Origin: Acidobacteriota bacterium
GTDB taxonomy: Bacteria; Acidobacteriota; Thermoanaerobaculia; UBA5066; Gp7-AA6
NCBI GenBank assembly: GCA_020199905.1
Contig: JAIVJS010000011.1
Coordinates: 1 to 64,000 of the forward strand
Length of the DNA: 64,000 bases
Reading direction: 5' to 3'
Under the pieces are notes generated by a model, which saw only the letters and a list, made by a program, of their open reading frames with translations, did not search any database and was not told the origin of the DNA. The position numbers and the translations under genes are program-made. This document shows, in pieces, positions 36,158 through 43,376 of the stretch (the stretch's first letter is position 1; every line of letters begins with the position of its first letter).

Positions 36158-37542
36158 CCGAGCGCGACGTTCCAGCGATCGGTCGAGGAGCGGGCGCGAT
36201 CGTCGAAATCCTGGTAGTCGGCCTTCACCACGATCTGGGGGATCGGCTTGAACTGGAGCCCGAACGTCCAGAGCCGCACGTCGTTTGCGGGGTTGCTGGC
36301 GAACCCGGCAGGCACCCGCTGCTGCGTCCGAAGGCGCTCGTAGCGGAAAAACGGAACCAGCGATGCGTCGCCGCCGCGGAAAAAGAGCACGTCATAGCCG
36401 GCTTCGGCGTAGGCCCCCGAAAAGACCTCCGGCACCGAGCCCTCTCCCGTCAGACCCGCGAGCGCGTTGATCCGGGCGGCGTCGCCGATCGTCCCTCTCG
36501 CGTAAAGAGCGCGCGCCTGAATCCCCCGCCAGCGCCACTCGGCGTGCAGATCGAAGAGCGAGACCCCGCCGCGCAGGCGCCTTCCTTCGATTTCCCGGCC
36601 CTGTCCCGACTCTCCGAAGTATCCGGAGGTTCCGGCGACGACCCCCGGCAACCCGACGTAGTCGAGGCGTCCGGTCACTGCGACGCTCTCCGCGAGCGCG
36701 TTCGAGCCTTCCTGGCGACCGCCCCGGATCGCCTCGCCGGCCGAGAAGCCGGCGGCGTCGAGGCCGCTGACGACGTATCCCCGGTAGGCGAGAGGCCCCG
36801 CCTGCCCGAACACACCGACGCCGAGCTCGCTCCACGTCGAGGGAAGGATCCGCTGTTCGACCTCGGGGCGGCTCGCTCCGAGGAAGACCGGCGGCTCATG
36901 CAGCTCGTTGACGAATCCCATCGGGACCAGGACGAGGCCGGCGCGGACTCCCATGGCGCGGTTCTTTCCGATCAGATAGTCCAGGTACGCGAACTCGACG
37001 GCGACCTCTCCTTTTTCCTCGCTTCCCGCGCCCGTCGACGCGTGCTCGTACTCGACTTCCGAATTGAACAGGAAACGGTCGTCGAACTTGTACCCGAAAT
37101 AAAAGACGGCGCGCAGGAGGTCGACACGGTCGGAGAGGTCGGACATCGTCCCGTCATCCCTCTTCCGCGCGAAATTCTGATAGAGAGCCTCGCCGTATCC
37201 GCCGATCGACGCGCCGTGCTCCGAGCGATAGACGCGCGAGGCCGCCGGCCCCAGACCCGGCACGGAATGGGAGGCGGCCGCGCTCTCCGCGGCCTTCTCG
37301 GGGACGCCCGTCCGCAGCGTCTCGATCTCCCGCGTCAGCGCGTCGATCTGAACCCGAAGCTCCTCGAGCGCGCGGCGGGTCTCTTCGTCTGCCGCCCGGG
37401 AAACCGCGTCGAGCCGCTTCTGAAGCTCTTCGATCTTCGCCTCGAGCTCCCGGGTTTTCTGCTCGGAAGCGGTCTGCGCCGCGAGCGGCGAGGGCCCCGT
37501 CAGAAAAAGGAGGGCCACGGCCAGGCACGCGATTCTCTTCAC
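36145..37542 (-). CDS. Outer-membrane porin-like protein with N-terminal coiled coil
   Basis: A 465-residue protein. A signal peptide (1-22, ending PLAAQ) is followed by a heptad-rich coiled coil (about 26-78: ELEAKIEELQKRLDAV...) and a beta-barrel domain of alternating hydrophobic strands. It ends in an aromatic residue (ALGWLF), as outer-membrane proteins require. The coiled coil followed by a barrel resembles trimeric phosphate or iron-regulated porins of other diderms. The substrate is not known. ATG 37542 overlaps the apbE stop by 4 nt. Its place in a fur-led operon suggests a role in passing an iron source across the outer membrane. Confidence 0.82.
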   Translation of the reverse strand: MKRIACLAVALLFLTGPSPLAAQTASEQKTRELEAKIEELQKRLDAVSRAADEETRRALEELRVQIDALTREIETLRTGVPEKAAESAAASHSVPGLGPAASRVYRSEHGASIGGYGEALYQNFARKRDDGTMSDLSDRVDLLRAVFYFGYKFDDRFLFNSEVEYEHASTGAGSEEKGEVAVEFAYLDYLIGKNRAMGVRAGLVLVPMGFVNELHEPPVFLGASRPEVEQRILPSTWSELGVGVFGQAGPLAYRGYVVSGLDAAGFSAGEAIRGGRQEGSNALAESVAVTGRLDYVGLPGVVAGTSGYFGESGQGREIEGRRLRGGVSLFDLHAEWRWRGIQARALYARGTIGDAARINALAGLTGEGSVPEVFSGAYAEAGYDVLFFRGGDASLVPFFRYERLRTQQRVPAGFASNPANDVRLWTFGLQFKPIPQIVVKADYQDFDDRARSSTDRWNVALGWLF

Positions 37543-38624
37543 GAATTCCCCCGGTCCGCCGCCGCGGGCGGCGTTTCCGCCCAGGAGCCGAGCCGCCTCC
37601 AGGCCCGGCTGGCTCGGCGGGCGCCCGACGCCTCCACGAAAAACGCCGCAATGCTCCGGGCATCGGCGAAGGCGAGTCCGGCGTCGGGGCCCATTACGAA
37701 AAGCGCGGTCGAAAGCGCATCGGCGCGCAGGCCCGCGGCCGCGAAGACGCTCGCGGAGCCGTGAAACGAGGCCGCGCGGCCGGTGCGCGGGTCAATCAGG
37801 TGGCCCGGCTGCTCCGCATCTCCCGAAGTCGACAGCGACCCGTCGGGGATTTCGACGCGTGAGACCACGCATCCCGACGCGTCGGGCGCCGCGACGGCGA
37901 CGCGCCCATAACCCCCCGTCCGGCCGGCGGGCGTCGCCGAGCCGAACACGAGGATCTGTCCGCCAAAATTGAGGCGGGCGCTTTCGACACCGCCGGCGCG
38001 CAAGGCGGCAGCGGCCGCGTCGAGGCCCTCCCCTTTTCCGAACGCGCCCGAATCGATCGCCGTCTCTGCCGAGTCGAACGCGAGCGTGCCTCTCTCGGGG
38101 TCGAAACGAGCGTGACGGTACCCGATGGAGGCCAGCACGGCCGCGGCGGGGTCCTGGTTGCGGTCGGCGGGAGTCGAGACGAGCTTCGAGATCGTAATGG
38201 CGCCGACGGTGGGATCGAACGCCCCGCCGGTTTCCTCGGCGAGGGCGAAGGCGGCGGAGAGGCTTCCCCAGGTCTCGGGCGAAAGCGTAAACGGGCTCCG
38301 CCCCGCGGCGCGATTGGCCCGCGAGAGCTCGGACGCCGGCGACCAGTTCGAGAGACGGCTCTCGACCCGACCGACGGCCGCAAACGCTCTCTCGACGGCC
38401 GCCTCGAGGGAGGACGCGGGAAGAGGACCCGCCGCGTCGATCTCGAGGACGGTGCCCATCCGGTACTGAACGCGCCGCACGGACGGCCGGGCCCGGCCCG
38501 CGGAGGCGGCTCGCGGCGGCAGGGCCGCGGCCGTGGCGAGAACCGCGCCGCCAAGACAGAGACTCAGTCTCAACGCGATCCGGCTCCGCGGCGCCGGCGA
38601 GACTCGAGAGGAGGGCAACGTCAC
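37539..38624 (-). CDS. apbE: FAD:protein FMN transferase
   Basis: A 361-residue exported ApbE enzyme that transfers FMN from FAD to a Thr of FMN-binding proteins. After a signal or anchor segment (about 12-32), the catalytic domain has YRMGTVLEIDAAG, GAFDPTVGAI, and AIDSGAFGKGEGLDAAAAAL (the family usually has DLGGIAKGYA here). The end carries SGDAEQPGHLIDPRTGR and ALSTALFVMGPD, the Mg/FAD site. GTG 38624 forms a GTGA overlap with the fur stop, which fixes the start. A 13-bp perfect palindrome, GAGACTCAGTCTC, lies in its first codons (38559-38571) and resembles the Fur-box candidate upstream of fur. The likely substrate is encoded two genes downstream. Confidence 0.9.
   Translation of the reverse strand: MTLPSSRVSPAPRSRIALRLSLCLGGAVLATAAALPPRAASAGRARPSVRRVQYRMGTVLEIDAAGPLPASSLEAAVERAFAAVGRVESRLSNWSPASELSRANRAAGRSPFTLSPETWGSLSAAFALAEETGGAFDPTVGAITISKLVSTPADRNQDPAAAVLASIGYRHARFDPERGTLAFDSAETAIDSGAFGKGEGLDAAAAALRAGGVESARLNFGGQILVFGSATPAGRTGGYGRVAVAAPDASGCVVSRVEIPDGSLSTSGDAEQPGHLIDPRTGRAASFHGSASVFAAAGLRADALSTALFVMGPDAGLAFADARSIAAFFVEASGARRASRAWRRLGSWAETPPAAADRGNS
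38559..38571. promoter_or_regulatory. Palindrome inside apbE resembling the Fur-box candidate
   Basis: GAGACTCAGTCTC is a perfect 13-bp palindrome. It shares a 14-base identity (GACTCAGTCTCAAC) with the site at 39164-39180. It could be a second Fur site or chance within coding DNA. Confidence 0.3.
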
Positions 38625-39136
38625 GCCGTCGGAAGAATGCGGAGCTTCCCGCCCGGCACGGCCGCCGCCGCCGCCGCCCGCCCGGCCTCGCGCGAGCTGA
38701 CCCGAGGACGGCACTGCCGGCAGATTCCCCTCAGCTGGTGGCTGTGGGATAGCGCCAGGAAACCGTACTTCTCGCAGACCTGGTCCTGGAGGCTCTCGAT
38801 GGCGGGCTCGAAGAACTCGATCACCCGTCCACACTCATTGCAGATCAGGTGGTCGTGGTGCTCCCCCGCCCGGAGGCGCTCGTAGCGATAGCCCGATTCG
38901 CCGATCCGGACGCGGCCGACGATCCCGGAATCGACGAGCAGGTCGAGTGTGCGGTAGATCGTGGCGCGCGAGATCTTCTTGTGCTTGGTCCGAAGCCGCA
39001 CGAGCAGCTCGTCGGCCTCGAAATGCTCGTGGCGGGCGAAGAGCTCATCGAAGAGGGCCTGCCGCTCCGACGTCAGCTTCAAGCCCCGCTTTTCGAGGTA
39101 CTTCCTGAAGATGCTCAGTTCGCGGTGCGGCTTCAT
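38621..39136 (-). CDS. fur: Ferric uptake regulator family repressor
   Basis: A 171-residue metalloregulator. The winged helix is at about 10-85 (LTSERQALFDELFARHEHFEADELL, then ISRATIYRTLDLLVDSG), and the dimerisation and metal domain follows with GEHHDHLICNECGRVIEFF and CRQC, giving the zinc Cys pairs and His ligands. The tail after about 150 is Ala-rich. ATG 39136 has GGGGAGG just upstream; the longer open frame adds unrelated residues. It is the first gene of a five-gene operon, and a Fur-box-like palindrome lies 28 nt upstream. Autoregulation and control of the divergent FTR1 gene are therefore likely. PerR or Zur specificity cannot be excluded from sequence alone. Confidence 0.9.
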   Translation of the reverse strand: MKPHRELSIFRKYLEKRGLKLTSERQALFDELFARHEHFEADELLVRLRTKHKKISRATIYRTLDLLVDSGIVGRVRIGESGYRYERLRAGEHHDHLICNECGRVIEFFEPAIESLQDQVCEKYGFLALSHSHQLRGICRQCRPRVSSREAGRAAAAAAVPGGKLRILPTA

Positions 39137-39163
39137 GCGCCCTCCCCGGCGAAGAATATGCGA

Positions 39164-39180
39164 TTGCGACTCAGTCTCAA
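39164..39180. promoter_or_regulatory. Candidate Fur box between fur and the FTR1 gene
   Basis: TTGCGACTCAGTCTCAA is a 17-bp inverted repeat (8-1-8, one mismatch). It fits the 7-1-7 Fur pattern TGA.A.T.A.T.TCA in spacing and ends. It lies midway between the divergent starts (39136 and 39239), next to CATATT and GTATTC, which are possible -10 boxes on either strand. Confidence 0.6.
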
Positions 39181-39238
39181 CTGGCGTATTCTTCCGCTCC
39201 CGGACGGCCGCTGTCAAGCCGGCAAGGAGCACAGAGCC

Positions 39239-40021
39239 ATGTGGCAGGGATTCACGATCGCGCTGCGAGAGGGGATCGAGGCGTTCCTCATCGTCGCGCT
39301 CATCCTGTCTTATTTGAGGCGGACCGGCCGGATCGGCCTGGCCCGCGCCGTCTACTCCGCGACCGCCGTGTCCGTGGTCACGTGCTTCGGGGCCGGCCTC
39401 CTCTTCTCGAAGGCCGCGAACCAGTCGCTCTGGGAGGGCATTCTCGCGCTCGTCGCCGCCGCTCTCGTCGGAAGCCTTCTCGTCTACATGAAGCGCGTTT
39501 CCTCCCGCCTGAAGAGCGACATCGAATCGCGTGTGGCGGCCCGGACCGCCGGGGCCACGGGGACGGGCGCGTTCTGGGGCGTCTTCGCTTTCACGCTGAT
39601 GATGATCACCCGCGAAGGGATGGAGACGGCGCTTCTCATCTCGACTGCGCTCTTCCAGCTGAAGTCCTCGGCCGTTCTTCTCGGCCTCGGTCTCGGCATC
39701 CTCGCCGCCGCGGGGATCGCCTTAGCCTGGACCCGTCTCGGCCGGGGCGTCGACATCCGCGGCCTCCTGAACGTCTCGTCGGTCTTCCTGCTGATCTTCC
39801 TGGTTCAGCTGGTCCTTTACGGCGTCCACGAGCTCTCGGAGGCCCGGATTCTCCCCGCCTCGCAGGCCGTGCACGACGCGACGGAGATCCTGGGGCCGGA
39901 CGGCCTCGTCGGCCACATCCTCGCGTACGCGCTCGCCATCGTCCCGACGGTCTGGCTCGCCAGTCTCTGGCTGCGGCGCCGCGCGGCGGCTCACGTGGCG
40001 GATGCCGGAAAAGCGGCCTGA
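39239..40021 (+). CDS. FTR1/EfeU family iron permease
   Basis: A 260-residue inner-membrane protein with about seven helices. The two REXXE iron-binding motifs are REGIE (helix 1, near residue 10) and REGME (helix 4, near 130), the hallmark of FTR1/EfeU iron permeases. In yeast FTR1 takes Fe(III) from a multicopper oxidase; bacterial EfeU works with EfeO and EfeB, neither of which is encoded here. ATG 39239 has AAGGAG upstream. It is divergent from the fur operon across the Fur-box candidate, so the flavoprotein system of that operon is the best candidate for its redox partner. Confidence 0.92.
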   Translation: MWQGFTIALREGIEAFLIVALILSYLRRTGRIGLARAVYSATAVSVVTCFGAGLLFSKAANQSLWEGILALVAAALVGSLLVYMKRVSSRLKSDIESRVAARTAGATGTGAFWGVFAFTLMMITREGMETALLISTALFQLKSSAVLLGLGLGILAAAGIALAWTRLGRGVDIRGLLNVSSVFLLIFLVQLVLYGVHELSEARILPASQAVHDATEILGPDGLVGHILAYALAIVPTVWLASLWLRRRAAAHVADAGKAA

Positions 40022-40026
40022 AGAGG

Positions 40027-40159
40027 GTTCAGCGTTGAGCGTCGGGCGTTAAGCGTCCAGGCGAAGCGTCCAGGCGGGTCGCCAGTATCCGGTCTGCCCG
40101 GAGCCGCGGTCTGCGCCCTCCCTTCGATTCCCGATCCCGGCCTCCTGCCTCCCGCCTTC
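40027..40159. repeat. Two heptad arrays between the FTR1 gene and the lipoprotein gene
   Basis: GTTNAGC/GTCCAGG-type units at 40027-40074 (seven units, one 6-bp) and CGATTCC/TGCCTCC-type units at 40125-40159 (five units). Together with a G/C-rich middle they make up the whole spacer. Confidence 0.75.
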
Positions 40160-40172
40160 CCCCCCCGTCCTC

Positions 40173-41051
40173 CTACAGCTCGTTCACCGGCCTCGCCGAG
40201 AAGAACAGATTCGGGAACGCCTGTTTGAAGTAGTTCGTCACTTCGGTCACGAGCCGGTTCTCCCCGTTCTTCCAGCCCGGATCCCGGAACTTGTACTCCT
40301 CGCCGGTATAGGTGACGAAGCCGATTTCGAGGCAAAGATTCTGGTTCGGCCGCAGCACGCAGGTGTTGAAGATCTCCTTGATGTTCCTGGCGTACACCGA
40401 GAAGTTCTTGTCCGCGTCCGCGCTGCCCGTCCACGTCATGGTCTCGCCGTCGACCACCAGCCGGCCGACGTTCTTGGTCGACGTTCCGAAGACGATGAAT
40501 CCCTTCCCGACGCGGGCCAGCCCGGAAAATTCCGCGCGGCGCGCGACGGCGGCGCCGGCGACCGCGGCCGGCGGCTGCCCGGACCGGAGCATGACCTCGA
40601 GAACGGTTTCTGAAACGCCCGCGGACCGCAACTCCACGATCTCCGCCGTGTTGAGCCGATAGTTGACGTTCTCCGTTCTCACCTTGTTCAGGATGAACTC
40701 GTCTGAGAGGCCGGCCTGCTTCAACTTCAGAACGTCCTGGTAAGGGCGGGACGTGGCGTCGACGGCGGGAGCGGGCGCCTGCGCCGGCACGGCCGCGGCC
40801 GGCGGCGGCGGCACGGGAGGCTCCGCGGGAACGGGCGCGACCGGGGCGATCGCGGGCGCGGAAGCGGCGGGAGGAACGGTCGGTGCCGGATTCGGAGGCG
40901 GCGTCGTGGGGGGGACGATGTTCGGGTTCGGGCTCGAAACTCCGGTCCCGGGATTCGACGGGCCCGGGGGCGCCGGAGCCGCCCCTGTGCTGCTGCAACC
41001 GGCCGCCGCCAGGGCGCCCGCGATCCAGAGGACCCAGAAGCGCATTCTCAT
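40173..41051 (-). CDS. Proline-rich lipoprotein of unknown function
   Basis: A 292-residue lipoprotein. The lipobox ALAAAGC places the lipidated Cys at residue 19. Residues 20-95 are an Ala/Pro/Thr linker suited to spanning the periplasm. A helical segment follows (about 100-155, LKLKQAGLSDEFILNKVRTE, then VELRSAGVSETVLEVML), resembling two repeats of a short helical motif. The C-terminal domain (about 170-292) contains WTGSADADKNFSVYARNIKEI and two cysteines (in NTCVLRPNQNLC). I recognise no named family for that domain. ATG 41051 starts the signal peptide. No operon partner is evident on this strand. Confidence 0.78.
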   Translation of the reverse strand: MRMRFWVLWIAGALAAAGCSSTGAAPAPPGPSNPGTGVSSPNPNIVPPTTPPPNPAPTVPPAASAPAIAPVAPVPAEPPVPPPPAAAVPAQAPAPAVDATSRPYQDVLKLKQAGLSDEFILNKVRTENVNYRLNTAEIVELRSAGVSETVLEVMLRSGQPPAAVAGAAVARRAEFSGLARVGKGFIVFGTSTKNVGRLVVDGETMTWTGSADADKNFSVYARNIKEIFNTCVLRPNQNLCLEIGFVTYTGEEYKFRDPGWKNGENRLVTEVTNYFKQAFPNLFFSARPVNEL

Positions 41052-41188
41052 GGGAGATCTCCTTATCGATGTTCCGCGATGCTATCGAATCAAACGTTTC
41101 CGGGCGACGGCATCCTAGGGTACCGGCGAGGCTCCCGGGCCCGGAACTTGCTCCTCTCCACCCCGGCCACCCGGCCATGGAGGACCAC

Positions 41189-41389
41189 ATGAAGTGGATG
41201 GGAATCTATCTTCTCGGATATGCCCTTCTGGTCGTCGGTGCGCTCCTCGCCCTCTGGAAGACCGGGGTTCTCGCCTCGATCGGCACGTTCTGGGTGGGCG
41301 TCGGGCTCTTGGTGGCGATCGGGATCGGGATCATGATCGCCGTCGGCAACAGCGGCCGTAAGGAAAACATCACGATCGACAAGAGTTGA
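41189..41389 (+). CDS. 66-residue two-helix membrane protein
   Basis: A small protein with two hydrophobic helices (about 6-27 and 33-54) and a polar tail GRKENITIDKS. GGAGGA at 41179-41184 is placed 4 nt before ATG 41189, which makes the short frame credible; an earlier in-frame ATG at 41177 would overlap that site. I recognise no family. The stop codon lies in the first unit of a heptad array, so the natural C-terminus may have been truncated. Confidence 0.65.
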   Translation: MKWMGIYLLGYALLVVGALLALWKTGVLASIGTFWVGVGLLVAIGIGIMIAVGNSGRKENITIDKS

Positions 41390-41454
41390 GAGTCATGAGT
41401 TAAGAGTTGGAAGTCCCGACGCAGCGCACTGACGCTGACAGCTGACAGCTGAGT
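41384..41454. repeat. Heptad tandem array, AGTTNAG then GCTGACA type
   Basis: Five AGTNNNG-type units (41384-41418) and four (A/G)CTGANN-type units (41428-41454). It covers the spacer between the 66-residue gene and the btuF pseudogene and contains the stop codon of the former. Confidence 0.85.
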
Positions 41455-42088
41455 CCTCCCCACCTCTTCCACGCGACGCCCTCCCAGCCGAAGGAGAAGC
41501 GGTCCGGGTGGAAGATCTCGGCCAGGATCTCGAGGGTCTCGACCACACGGGGACCCGGCCGGTTGAAGAACTGATTGCCGTCGCAGAAAAAGACCGAGCC
41601 GTTCGCGACGGGGGCCAGGTCGTCAAAGCCGGGGGTCTCGCGGAGAAGGTCCGCCTCCGCTTCCGTCCGCGCGAGCGAAAACCCCAGGGGAAGACGACGA
41701 GCACGTCGGGATTCGCGCCGGCCAGCGCGTCCCGCGCAAGCCCAGGGCGAGTGCCGACCCGCCTGCCCGAAGATTCTCCCCGCCGGCCATTTCGACGAGC
41801 TCCGGGGTCGGCCATCGGCGGCGCCGGCCCCTCGATCGTGGCGGCACGCACCGCCGGGGCGCCGAAGCCGCACCGGACGTGATCCCGTTCATCCGCGCGG
41901 AGAGCACGCGCGTCAGCGAGACTCCCCGTCGCGGCGCGCCGTGAGCGGCGCCGTCAACACCGGCAGATCCTCGACCTCCGGCGGGAATCGCACTCGTGAG
42001 ACCGGCCGACCAGCGCGTCCGCGAAACCGAGCGCGGAGACGATCTCGGTCGCGGAAGGCAGAAGCGAGACGATGCGCGGAACGGTCAC
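41455..42088 (-). pseudogene. btuF: Decayed btuF-like cobalamin-binding protein gene
   Basis: Fragments of a BtuF-type cobalamin substrate-binding protein in three frames. GTG 42088 (4-nt overlap with the DUF71 gene) starts [15 protein letters not shown] and GRSHECD. A one-base loss near 41986 shifts to [14 protein letters not shown]. About 100 residues are then missing. The remainder alternates between frames: TIEGPAPPMADP, then PELVEMAGGENL, then AGANPDVLVVFPWGF, then FSLARTEAEADLL with NQFFNRPGPRVVETLEILAE and FSFGWEGVAW. No signal peptide remains, and the 3' end runs into a heptad array. Several indels plus a deletion rule out a single sequencing error. Its neighbours in the cobalamin operon are intact. 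Confidence 0.85.
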
Positions 42089-42777
42089 GCTTCCGGTGTC
42101 GAACCTTCAAGAAGGAGGTCCGCGAAGACGAACCCGTCGCGGGTCACGGTCTCGCCCCGCCGGAGCGGGAGCGGGGCTCCGAACATCGGGCCGTCCGTGG
42201 CGCACGTGTGGAACTCCCCATTCTCCCCGCACGGGTCGACGCTCGCGGGAAGGTCCGCCAGGAGCGAGACGTCCCATTCGCGCCCGGCCGTCCCGGCCGA
42301 GAGCCGCTCCGGGTCGACACACACGACGGTGGCGCGGAGACCCCCGTCGAGCATTTCGCGGGCGAGCCCTCCCGTGTCGCGGCCCCAGAGAGGAAAGACG
42401 GGGACGATTCCCGAGCCGGAGAGCAGACGCTCCCGGTACTCCCGGATGTCCTCGAGGAAGAGGTCTCCGAAAACGATCTGCTCGACACCGCCGTCTCGCG
42501 CCGCGGCGACGGCCGTCAGAAAGGCGTCTTCATAGTCCGCATTGGTGCACCCTGCCGGGATCCGCACCGGGATCGAAGGAAGACCGGTGCTCTCCGCCTG
42601 AGCCGCGAGCACCTCCTCGCGAACGCCGTGCATCGACACGCGGCCGTAGTCGATCGTCACCGTCGTCAGAAGCCCGACGACCTCGGCCGTTCCCCGGCGC
42701 CGCGTCTCGTAAAGCGCCCACGCGCTGTCTTTTCCGGAGCTCCAGGAAATCAGGGCGCCCGGCAGCCCGCGCGTCAC
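42085..42777 (-). CDS. DUF71/COG2102 PP-loop ATPase, cobalamin-associated subgroup
   Basis: A 230-residue cytoplasmic enzyme. The PP-loop [12 protein letters not shown] (about 11-22) binds ATP for adenylation, followed by [19 protein letters not shown] and [15 protein letters not shown], typical of the Dph6-like DUF71 family. Eukaryotic and archaeal members amidate diphthine. Bacterial members near cobalamin genes have been predicted by published comparative genomics to act in B12 salvage. Here the gene overlaps the adenosyltransferase gene by 4 nt and sits behind a cobalamin riboswitch, which fits the second role. The substrate is not known. Confidence 0.85.
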   Translation of the reverse strand: MTRGLPGALISWSSGKDSAWALYETRRRGTAEVVGLLTTVTIDYGRVSMHGVREEVLAAQAESTGLPSIPVRIPAGCTNADYEDAFLTAVAAARDGGVEQIVFGDLFLEDIREYRERLLSGSGIVPVFPLWGRDTGGLAREMLDGGLRATVVCVDPERLSAGTAGREWDVSLLADLPASVDPCGENGEFHTCATDGPMFGAPLPLRRGETVTRDGFVFADLLLEGSTPEA

Positions 42778-43337
42778 GCCCGGCTGTCCCAGAGGACGTC
42801 TGGCTTTCCTTTGCGCGCGTTCTCGGCGCGCGCGAGAACGAAGAGAGCGTCTGACAGGCGGTTCAGGTACCGAACCGTCTCGGCCCCGACGGGCTCGCTG
42901 CGCGACAGCGCGAGGACCAGCCGCTCGGCGCGGCGGCAGATGGTGCGCGCCAGATGCAGGTGCGCCGCTCCCGGCGACCCGCCCGGAAGAACGAAATTGT
43001 CGAGCGGCGGGATCGACTCCGAAAGCCGGTCCATCAACGACTCGAGCGCGATGATGTGCCGCTCCTCGATCCGCGGCACGGGCCGGCGCTCTTTGGCTTC
43101 TTCCCGGACGCAGAGGTCGGCCCCGAGGTGGAACAGCTCGTTCTGGACCGATCGCAGCGGAGCCGACACCTCGGGGTCGAGACCGGCGGCGAGCGCGACG
43201 CCGATCGCGCTGTTCAGCTCATCGACCGTCCCATATGCCGCGATCCGAGGCGAGTCCTTCGGGACGCGGTCTCCGTCCCCGAGCGATGTCGTCCCGTCGT
43301 CCCCCGTGCGCGTGTAGACGCGTGTGATCCTCGGCAT
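42774..43337 (-). CDS. pduO: PduO-type cob(I)alamin adenosyltransferase
   Basis: A 187-residue enzyme that transfers adenosine from ATP to reduced cobalamin, completing B12 activation. [14 protein letters not shown] (about 10-23) is the N-terminal ATP-binding signature. [14 protein letters not shown], preceded by [16 protein letters not shown], forms the second nucleotide and cobalamin region, and [14 protein letters not shown] closes the fold. Length and motifs match the family. ATG 43337 has GGACGGAAAG upstream. It follows the BtuB fusion by 40 nt and overlaps the DUF71 gene. Confidence 0.95.
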   Translation of the reverse strand: MPRITRVYTRTGDDGTTSLGDGDRVPKDSPRIAAYGTVDELNSAIGVALAAGLDPEVSAPLRSVQNELFHLGADLCVREEAKERRPVPRIEERHIIALESLMDRLSESIPPLDNFVLPGGSPGAAHLHLARTICRRAERLVLALSRSEPVGAETVRYLNRLSDALFVLARAENARKGKPDVLWDSRA

Positions 43338-43376
43338 CTTTCCGTCCTGTCTGCCGCGGAAGCGGCCGCCCGAACG

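Noticed and set aside
41455-42088. A simple assembly error in btuF
   Set aside because: At least three frame changes plus a ~100-residue deletion, while the adjacent genes are intact, make decay more likely. Read-level checking would settle it.
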